Positions 1-4,817 of a stretch of DNA of 5,371 nucleotides are shown here, piece by piece. The first letter of the stretch is position 1; every line of letters starts with the position of its first letter. Both the position numbers and the translations under genes were made by a program. The DNA lies in contig CALBMC010000065.1 in the NCBI GenBank assembly GCA_937895685.1, positions 1 to 5,371 of the forward strand, read 5' to 3'. A model generated the notes under the pieces. The model was not told where the DNA came from. It saw nothing but the letters and a program-made list of their open reading frames with translations, and ran no database searches. Origin of the DNA: an uncultured bacterium (GTDB taxonomy: Bacteria > Patescibacteriota > Minisyncoccia > Phycocordibacterales > UBA9973).

Positions 1-1625
1 AAAATACCAGTGAATATTATCGTAGCCCATTACCAATAATCCAATCAATAATATTCCCAGAAATATTTTATAAAAATCTAAAATCATCTTCCGATTTCGA
101 AAACAAAAAAGATTTTTTCAAAAAAATAGTAGTTAGTGGAAGTTTCGAAAAAAGAATAAGCTTTTATAAAAATATAATTCGTGTTTCTTTTGCCAAAAAT
201 AAAAATGTTTTTATCGCCTGCCCAACATTAAGAGACGCAAAAAATATATTTGAATCAATCAACAAAGGAATTGAGGATAAATGTTTTATCATGCACTCTA
301 GTCTGACTCAGAAAACAATCAGAGAAAATACAGCTAAGATAAATAAAAACAAATGCTCCCTAATCATAGGAACTCCTCAGTATGTTTTCTTAAGTGGCGG
401 GAATCTCGGAACCATCATAATAGAAAGCGAGCACAAAAATCTTTATAAAACCAGAATCCAACCATTCATAGACGGCAGAATAATTCTCGGAAGATATGCA
501 GAGCTTCTAGAAATTCCTCTTTATGTTGGAGACTCTTTCGTTTCGCTTGAATCCCAAAGAGACCTTTCTCTAAAAAAAGCGACGACAGAAAGATTGGAAA
601 ACCCAAAAAGTTCTCTAAAAATAATCCACGAAAAAATGGCAGACAAAGATGATGCGCCAAAAAGACATAAAAAATGGAAAGTTCTGTCTGACTTCTCAAT
701 AGAGAAAATAAAAGAAACTCTAGAAAAAGAAGGTTCTGTTTTTGTTTATACTTTAAGAAAAGGACTTTCTACCATGACTGTCTGTCGAGATTGTCATAAA
801 ACTCTATCTTGCCCAAACTGCGGTAAACCACTCGTCTTAATCGCAAATAGAGCTTCTCAAAATGATAGAACTTTTGTTTGTTATGGTTGCAGAAGTAAAT
901 TCCCAAGCACAACAACTTGTGATCGATGCTCAAGCTGGAACCTTTCTCCTCTCGGTATTGGAACTGACAGCGTTTCGGATTACATAAAAGAAGAAATAGA
1001 TAATGCAAAAACAGAAATCGTAGACAGTCTTTCATACAACTCACCCGAAAAAGCGAGCAAGGCAATTGAAAGTACAATAAAAGAAGGAAAGATAATTATT
1101 GGAACAGAAATGGCGCTACAAGCAATAAAAGAAAAAATTGATTTATCGATTATCGCTTCAGCCGATTCACTTTTGTCGATGCCTACTTTCGACGCAGACG
1201 AAAGACTGATGTCAATAATTGATGAGATCGCCAACATAACCAAAAAAAATTTCATTATTCAGTCCAGAATTGAAAAAGAATTTCTAGTTCTACCAAGTGA
1301 TGAGAAGAGGAAAACAAGCTGGATAAAAGAATCGCTTCAAGACAGAGAAAACTTTATGCTTCCACCATACTATGTTCATATTTCTATAATCTCATCTATT
1401 GAAAAGATTAATTCTTTCGCTGAATATCTAAAATCAAAAAACTTTGATGAAAATGAGCTAAGTTTTTATTTTAAAAAGGGAGGATCTCTCGGAATAAACG
1501 AAAAAGAGATAGTTATTGCCGTCAAAAAGGAACTTTATGAAATTGGACAAATAAACAAAAGCATAAAAGAAATCCTAATGATGGCTGGACGTGGATCGAG
1601 GGTCCAAATAAATAAAGGGGTCTAA
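1..1625 (+). CDS. priA: PriA-family primosomal protein N', helicase motifs degenerate (5' partial)
   Basis: The frame is open from the left edge (first full codon at base 3) to TAA at 1623-1625, giving 540 residues in the window, so the ATG at 291 is internal. PriA restarts stalled replication forks as an ssDNA-binding SF2 helicase. Family landmarks seen in order: YYRSPL (15-32), as at the end of the PriA 3'-DNA-binding domain; MHSSL (291-305); LIIGT; a NLGTIII strand; four CxxC pairs (Cys codons at 783, 792, 810, 819, 879, 888, 918, 927) matching the PriA zinc module; GIGTDS; IIIGTEMA; a SADSLL...FDADER segment; and LPPYYVH. The catalytic motifs are not canonical. The Walker A position reads SGSFEKRIS (135-161), DEEH reads ESEH (423-434), GSATP reads GDSFVS, and GRAGR reads NITKK (1233-1247). 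The winged-helix region appears to be missing. The frame is long and intact, so this looks like a maintained non-catalytic homologue rather than a decaying pseudogene. Family assignment is firm; function is inferred. Confidence 0.85.
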   Translation, partial: NTSEYYRSPLPIIQSIIFPEIFYKNLKSSSDFENKKDFFKKIVVSGSFEKRISFYKNIIRVSFAKNKNVFIACPTLRDAKNIFESINKGIEDKCFIMHSSLTQKTIRENTAKINKNKCSLIIGTPQYVFLSGGNLGTIIIESEHKNLYKTRIQPFIDGRIILGRYAELLEIPLYVGDSFVSLESQRDLSLKKATTERLENPKSSLKIIHEKMADKDDAPKRHKKWKVLSDFSIEKIKETLEKEGSVFVYTLRKGLSTMTVCRDCHKTLSCPNCGKPLVLIANRASQNDRTFVCYGCRSKFPSTTTCDRCSSWNLSPLGIGTDSVSDYIKEEIDNAKTEIVDSLSYNSPEKASKAIESTIKEGKIIIGTEMALQAIKEKIDLSIIASADSLLSMPTFDADERLMSIIDEIANITKKNFIIQSRIEKEFLVLPSDEKRKTSWIKESLQDRENFMLPPYYVHISIISSIEKINSFAEYLKSKNFDENELSFYFKKGGSLGINEKEIVIAVKKELYEIGQINKSIKEILMMAGRGSRVQINKGV

Positions 1626-1629
1626 AATA

Positions 1630-1657
1630 TTGCAAAATAAACATATCGTGTTATATT
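1630..1657 (+). promoter_or_regulatory. Candidate promoter for rpsU (extended -10)
   Basis: TTGCAA (1630-1635) is followed by a 16-base spacer and TATATT (1652-1657), with TG one base before the -10 hexamer (TGT, 1649-1651), giving an extended -10 element. The expected transcription start, about 7 bases downstream, falls at or next to the rpsU ATG at 1664. The mRNA would therefore be leaderless or nearly so. No terminator with a U-tract separates the end of the priA-like gene from this site, so read-through from upstream is also possible. Confidence 0.6.
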
Positions 1658-1663
1658 CTAGCT

Positions 1664-1891
1664 ATGGCAAAAACAATCATAGAAGTAAAGAAATCCGGAA
1701 GCGAAACTAACGCAACACTGCTTAGAAAGTTTTCCCGAAAAGTACAGGATTCTCAAATCGTGCCTTCTCTAAAGAAGAAAAGATACGCATCAAGAAAACC
1801 TTCAAAACTAACCCAGAAGTCTGCTGCAATGAAAAGAATCGAAAAGAGAAAAGTAAATGCAAGACTTAGAAAATTAGGAAAGATCGCCTAA
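1664..1891 (+). CDS. rpsU: 30S ribosomal protein bS21
   Basis: This encodes a 75-residue, very basic protein with the bS21 layout: a short N-terminal strand (AKTIIEV), a helix with LLRKFSRKV, then a long Lys/Arg-rich helical tail (KRIEKRKVNARLRKLGK). The usual length is about 60-75 residues. bS21 sits on the 30S platform next to the 3' end of 16S rRNA and affects initiation on Shine-Dalgarno messages. The ATG is chosen because it lies directly after a promoter; there is no ribosome-binding site, and the expected transcription start coincides with the ATG. ybeY begins 4 bases after its stop codon, so the two genes are probably cotranscribed and may be translationally coupled. The central part differs from proteobacterial S21, as expected for a divergent lineage. 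Confidence 0.85.
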   Translation: MAKTIIEVKKSGSETNATLLRKFSRKVQDSQIVPSLKKKRYASRKPSKLTQKSAAMKRIEKRKVNARLRKLGKIA

Positions 1892-1895
1892 GTAA

Positions 1896-2294
1896 ATGGA
1901 TAGAAGCGAAAAAATTTCTATAAACAACAAGACAAAAGGCAAGCTTCCAAGCTTGCCTTTTGTTGATATGAAAGATTTCGTCCTTGGACGTAACTACGAA
2001 TTATCTATTTTGGTTTCAGGAGAGAAGACCAGCCGAGAATTAAATAAAAAATATCGAAACAAAAATTATACTCCTGATATTTTATCTTTTCCCCTTGATA
2101 AAAAAACTGGCGAGATAATCCTAACTCCAAAAGCAGTGACAAGAAAAGCAAAACTTTTTGGTCTTTCAGAAAAAAATATGTACGGATATTTGTTTATCCA
2201 CGGATTGTTGCATTTGAAGGGCTTCGAACATGGTGCTAAAATGGAAGAAGAAGAATATCGTGTAGCAAAAAAGTTTCAGATAAAAATATCTTAG
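1896..2294 (+). CDS. ybeY: Endoribonuclease/rRNA maturation factor YbeY
   Basis: This encodes a 132-residue protein of the UPF0054/YbeY family, a zinc-dependent single-strand RNase involved in 16S rRNA 3'-end maturation and 70S quality control. The signature metal site is intact: HGLLHLKGFEH supplies His102, His106 and His112. Upstream of it are SRELNKKYR (with the conserved Arg47), TPDILSFPLD (residues 59-68, equivalent to the TDVLSFP motif) and GEIILTPKAV (72-81). It is slightly shorter than the usual 150 or so residues, mainly at the ends. The ATG at 1896, 4 bases after the rpsU stop, is preferred. The next Met is residue 25 (1968), and starting there would drop a Lys-rich leader that I recall being present in parcubacterial homologues. 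No proper Shine-Dalgarno site is present (the nearest AGGA is 16 bases away), which fits coupling to rpsU translation. A strong hairpin lies within codons 13-23. Confidence 0.9.
   Translation: MDRSEKISINNKTKGKLPSLPFVDMKDFVLGRNYELSILVSGEKTSRELNKKYRNKNYTPDILSFPLDKKTGEIILTPKAVTRKAKLFGLSEKNMYGYLFIHGLLHLKGFEHGAKMEEEEYRVAKKFQIKIS
1932..1963 (+). promoter_or_regulatory. Perfect 15-bp inverted repeat, terminator-like, inside ybeY
   Basis: The left arm is ACAAAAGGCAAGCTT (1932-1946) and the right arm is AAGCTTGCCTTTTGT (1949-1963), separated by CC. All 15 pairs are Watson-Crick, and a G-U pair can extend the base; in RNA the inner pairs would open to form a loop. A GC-containing stem running into TTTTGTTG resembles an intrinsic terminator 41 bases after the rpsU stop. 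It lies within the ybeY reading frame, so it may act as an attenuator that sets the ratio of rpsU to ybeY-ftsA transcript. That role is inferred; the U-run is short and interrupted by G. Confidence 0.55.
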
Positions 2295-2321
2295 CTAAAC
2301 TTTATTCTCAATCAACTAATA

Positions 2322-3476
2322 ATGATGCGAGATATACAGGTAGGAATAGATGTTGGAAGCTACAGCATAAAAGTAGCGGTTGTTGAATATGACAAAAAAA
2401 CCGGACTACCTAGAGTTATCGGAATAGGTAACGCTCCATCAAGAGGTGTCAGACAAGGATATGTCTCCAATAAAAAAGAACTCGCTGAGCAAATAAAAAT
2501 AGCTCTGGACTTGGCAAGCGAACAATCAAAGAAAAAAATAAAAAGAGTCCGAGTTTCTGTCGGAGGAGCAAGCATCGAAAGTGAAGTCAGTGAAGGAAGC
2601 TCTATTCCTTCAAGATCAGACGGAGTTGTAACTTCTTTGGATATAGAAAAAGCAATCAAAGAATCCGCAAAAAAAATATCTCTCGCAAATAAAAAAGTTT
2701 TATTCTCTTCCCCTATCGAATTCCATCTCGATGGCAAAAAAATTCTTGGTCGTCCTGAAGGACTTTCTGGGACAAAGCTTTCTGCTCGAACCCTTTTCAT
2801 AACAATAAACTCAAAGCACTTCGATGACTTAATGAGTGCAATCGGAGAAACTGGAGTTGATATAGAAGAAGCTCTTCCTGTCGGAATCCTAGCTGGTAAT
2901 ACTTTCTTAACTGAAAAACAAAAAACTGCTGGGTGTTTGGTCATAAACATCGGAGCAGAAACAGTAACTCTTTCTCTTTATGATGACAGCGCTCTTCAAG
3001 CTGTTCAAGTTCTACCTCTTGGTGGTGCAGACATAACTAATGACATCGCTCTTGGATTTAAAATCTCACTTGAGGAAGCTGAATCAATAAAACTTGGATC
3101 ATTAATAAAAGATGTTTCAAAAAGAAAATTAGATGAAATTATCGAAGCAAGAATGATAGACATAATGGAACTAATTGATTCTTTCCTAAAAAAGCACAGA
3201 CGCAGTGGACTTCTTCCTGCTGGAGTAATAATAATCGGCGGATGTTCTCATACTGCTGGAATTGAAGATATCGCCAGAAATAATTTGAGCGTTCCAGCCA
3301 AAATACCGAGCGCAACCATCTCTAGTGACTCCCCTGTTAGACTAAAAGATCCAGCCTGGTTTGGTGCCTTTGGTGCAACCCTATCTGAAAACGAATCAAT
3401 GATTTCTGACAGCGGTTCTTCCTTTGGTGGAATAAAGTCTTTATTTTCAAGCTTTTTTAAACAATTTGAACCTTAA
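2322..3476 (+). CDS. ftsA: Cell division protein FtsA
   Basis: FtsA is the actin-family ATPase that tethers FtsZ filaments to the inner membrane face and recruits later divisome proteins. This 384-residue protein has near-standard length. Phosphate-1 motif: GIDVGSYSIKVAV (8-20). The FtsA-specific 1C domain follows (about 80-160, starting near RVRVSVGGA). Phosphate-2 motif: VINIGAET (207-214). LPLGGADITNDIA (231-243) is typical of FtsA, and the adenosine motif is GVIIIGGCSHTAGI (301-314). The last residues, IKSLFSSFFKQFEP (371-384), form a plausible amphipathic membrane-targeting helix after a Ser/Gly linker. The usual phosphate-2 Asp is Asn209 here. ATG codons at 2322 and 2325 are both possible starts; neither has a Shine-Dalgarno site. 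The gene follows ybeY by 27 bases with no convincing promoter, so cotranscription from the rpsU promoter is likely. No ftsQ lies upstream. Confidence 0.93.
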   Translation: MMRDIQVGIDVGSYSIKVAVVEYDKKTGLPRVIGIGNAPSRGVRQGYVSNKKELAEQIKIALDLASEQSKKKIKRVRVSVGGASIESEVSEGSSIPSRSDGVVTSLDIEKAIKESAKKISLANKKVLFSSPIEFHLDGKKILGRPEGLSGTKLSARTLFITINSKHFDDLMSAIGETGVDIEEALPVGILAGNTFLTEKQKTAGCLVINIGAETVTLSLYDDSALQAVQVLPLGGADITNDIALGFKISLEEAESIKLGSLIKDVSKRKLDEIIEARMIDIMELIDSFLKKHRRSGLLPAGVIIIGGCSHTAGIEDIARNNLSVPAKIPSATISSDSPVRLKDPAWFGAFGATLSENESMISDSGSSFGGIKSLFSSFFKQFEP

Positions 3477-3507
3477 ATTCAACCCGAAAATGAAAATTGT
3501 CTAGATA

Positions 3508-3536
3508 TAGTCAAACAGTTTCTTTTCTGTTAAGAT
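3508..3536 (+). promoter_or_regulatory. Candidate promoter for ftsZ (extended -10)
   Basis: TAGTCA (3508-3513, 4 of 6 matches to the -35 consensus), a 17-base spacer and TAAGAT (3531-3536) preceded by TGT give an extended -10 promoter. The expected start near 3543 leaves a leader of about 27 bases before the ftsZ ATG at 3571. A short dyad (AACAG at 3514-3518, CTGTT at 3527-3531) occupies the spacer and touches the -10 element; it might be an operator but is weak. The site would let ftsZ be expressed independently of, and above, ftsA. Confidence 0.55.
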
Positions 3537-3570
3537 ACTTGCATTATTAATCGCCCAATTGAGTGCGCAT

Positions 3571-4743
3571 ATGGCAAAGATAAACCCAGAAATTGAAACA
3601 TTCGCTCGAATAAAAGTTGTCGGAGTTGGAGGTTCCGGAAACAATGCAGTGAATCACATGATTGACTCTAAAGTCAGGGGTGTTGAGTTTATTGCAATGA
3701 ACACAGACGCTCAAGATTTACACAAATCTTTGGCTGAGAAAAAAATTCACCTAGGAAAAAATTTAACAAAAGGTCTCGGTGCTGGAATGAATCCAGAAAC
3801 AGGACGCAAAGCAGCTGAAGAAACAAAATCAGAAATACAAGATGCACTTAAAGGTGCTGAAATGGTTTTCATTGCTTGTGGAATGGGAGGAGGAACAGGA
3901 ACAGGAGGAGCACCAGTTGTTGCTCGATGTGCAAGAGAACAAGGAATTCTAACTGTTGCAGTTGTAACAAAACCTTTCAGCTTTGAAGGAAACCAAAGGA
4001 TGAGACTTGCAGATAGCGGAATTGAAGAGTTAGCAAAAGAGGTTGACGCTCTTCTTATGATCCCTAACGATAGACTTCTTATGATTGCGTCTAAGGACAC
4101 AACATTCAAGGACGCCTTCGCTATGTGTGACGAAATTCTTCGCCAAGCAGTAGAAGGAATTTCTGACCTTATTACAATGCCGGGTATCGTTAACGTTGAC
4201 TTCGCTGACATCAAGGCAGTTATGTCTGACGCAGGAACAGCCCTCATGGGAATTGGAACAGCAAGTGGCGAAAACAGAGCAGAACAAGCTGCAATTCAAG
4301 CAATCAACTCTCCTCTTCTCGATGTTTCTATTAATGGAGCTCGTGGAGTACTCTTTGTTATCTCAGGTGGAGATGACCTAAACATTCTTGAAGTTAACCA
4401 TGCTGCTAAAGTAATAACAGAAAGTGTTGATAGCGACGCAAAAATTATCTTCGGAGCAATCAGAGACGACAGACTCAAGAAAGGCGAACTCAAGATTACA
4501 GTTATTGCAACAAGCTTTCCTGTAGGAAGCCAAAAAGTAAATCTCTTTCAAGGAAAAAATGAAGTTCCTCAAATAAAAGTAAGAGATATTGAAATAACTA
4601 CTCCAAAAGAAGAAAAGAAAGAAATTCATAACTCAGTTGAAAGCGACTTCATCAAGAAAGACAAAGAACCAGATGACATCTGGACTGATGATGAAGATGA
4701 ATGGGGAAACATCCCAGCCTTCCTCCGAAGAAATAAAAAATAA
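3571..4743 (+). CDS. ftsZ: Cell division GTPase FtsZ
   Basis: FtsZ is the tubulin-family GTPase that polymerises into the cytokinetic ring. The protein is 390 residues from ATG 3571. It has the glycine-rich nucleotide loop KVVGVGGSGNNAV (residues 15-27), MNTDAQ, the tubulin signature GGGTGTG (106-112), and the T7 catalytic loop NVDFADIK with Asn208, Asp210 and Asp213, almost the same numbering as in E. coli. After about residue 315 comes an acidic/Lys-rich linker, then the conserved C-terminal peptide GNIPAFLRR, the docking site for FtsA and other partners, which is consistent with the adjacent ftsA. An upstream in-frame TTG at 3559 would add four residues (MSAH); the ATG is preferred because conserved sequence starts soon after it and TTG is a rarer start. 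No Shine-Dalgarno site is evident. Transcription probably ends at the terminator just downstream. Confidence 0.97.
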   Translation: MAKINPEIETFARIKVVGVGGSGNNAVNHMIDSKVRGVEFIAMNTDAQDLHKSLAEKKIHLGKNLTKGLGAGMNPETGRKAAEETKSEIQDALKGAEMVFIACGMGGGTGTGGAPVVARCAREQGILTVAVVTKPFSFEGNQRMRLADSGIEELAKEVDALLMIPNDRLLMIASKDTTFKDAFAMCDEILRQAVEGISDLITMPGIVNVDFADIKAVMSDAGTALMGIGTASGENRAEQAAIQAINSPLLDVSINGARGVLFVISGGDDLNILEVNHAAKVITESVDSDAKIIFGAIRDDRLKKGELKITVIATSFPVGSQKVNLFQGKNEVPQIKVRDIEITTPKEEKKEIHNSVESDFIKKDKEPDDIWTDDEDEWGNIPAFLRRNKK

Positions 4744-4754
4744 TTCTCTCTTTT

Positions 4755-4786
4755 AAAAACCCTTCACTCTGAGGGGTTTTTGTTTT
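4755..4786 (+). terminator. Intrinsic terminator after ftsZ
   Basis: AAAAACCCTT (4755-4764) pairs with AGGGGTTTTT (4772-4781) over 10 bp (one G-U), with loop CACTCTG. The stem runs directly into TTTTTGTTTT. It starts 11 bases after the ftsZ stop codon and separates the ftsZ unit from the reductase gene. Confidence 0.88.
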
Positions 4787-4808
4787 ATGCCCTCTCCCCT
4801 GTTATACT
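4780..4808 (+). promoter_or_regulatory. Candidate promoter for the reductase gene (extended -10)
   Basis: TATACT (4803-4808) is preceded by TGT, a strong extended -10 element. A weak -35, TTGTTT (4780-4785), lies 17 bases upstream and overlaps the U-tract of the ftsZ terminator. The expected transcription start near 4815 is only about 3 bases before the ATG at 4818, predicting a leaderless or nearly leaderless mRNA. Confidence 0.6.
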
Positions 4809-4817
4809 AAAAACCAT

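Noticed and set aside
291..293. ATG at 291 as the start of the priA-like gene
   Set aside because: The frame is open upstream to the window edge and that sequence matches PriA landmarks, so this Met (MHSSL) is internal.
769..1255. Two - strand open frames (102 and 91 codons) opposite the priA-like gene
   Set aside because: They overlap each other and the priA-like gene, and the translations look like antisense artefacts.
1592..1606. Short hairpin near the end of the priA-like gene (TGGATC/GGTCCA) as a terminator
   Set aside because: Only 6 bp with one G-U pair, and it is followed by A-rich rather than T-rich sequence.
2274..2301. Possible promoter (TTTCAG, 16 bases, TAAACT) before ftsA
   Set aside because: Both hexamers are poor matches with no extended -10, indistinguishable from background in AT-rich DNA.
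2591..2612. 8-bp hairpin in ftsA (TGAAGGAA/TTCCTTCA)
   Set aside because: No U-tract follows, it is mid-gene, and repeats of this length are expected by chance in a low-complexity AT-rich sequence.
2360..2950. 196-codon open frame on the - strand across ftsA
   Set aside because: It lies wholly inside ftsA, has no recognisable domain, and is explained by low stop density opposite an AT-rich coding strand.
3559..3561. TTG at 3559 as the ftsZ start
   Set aside because: It would add only four unconserved residues; the ATG at 3571 is the better start and also has no worse upstream sequence.
3747..4247. 166-codon open frame on the - strand across ftsZ
   Set aside because: It is a shadow of the well-conserved ftsZ sequence, with no start signals or protein features.
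4196..4381. 61-codon + strand frame inside ftsZ
   Set aside because: Out-of-frame shadow of ftsZ with no independent signals.
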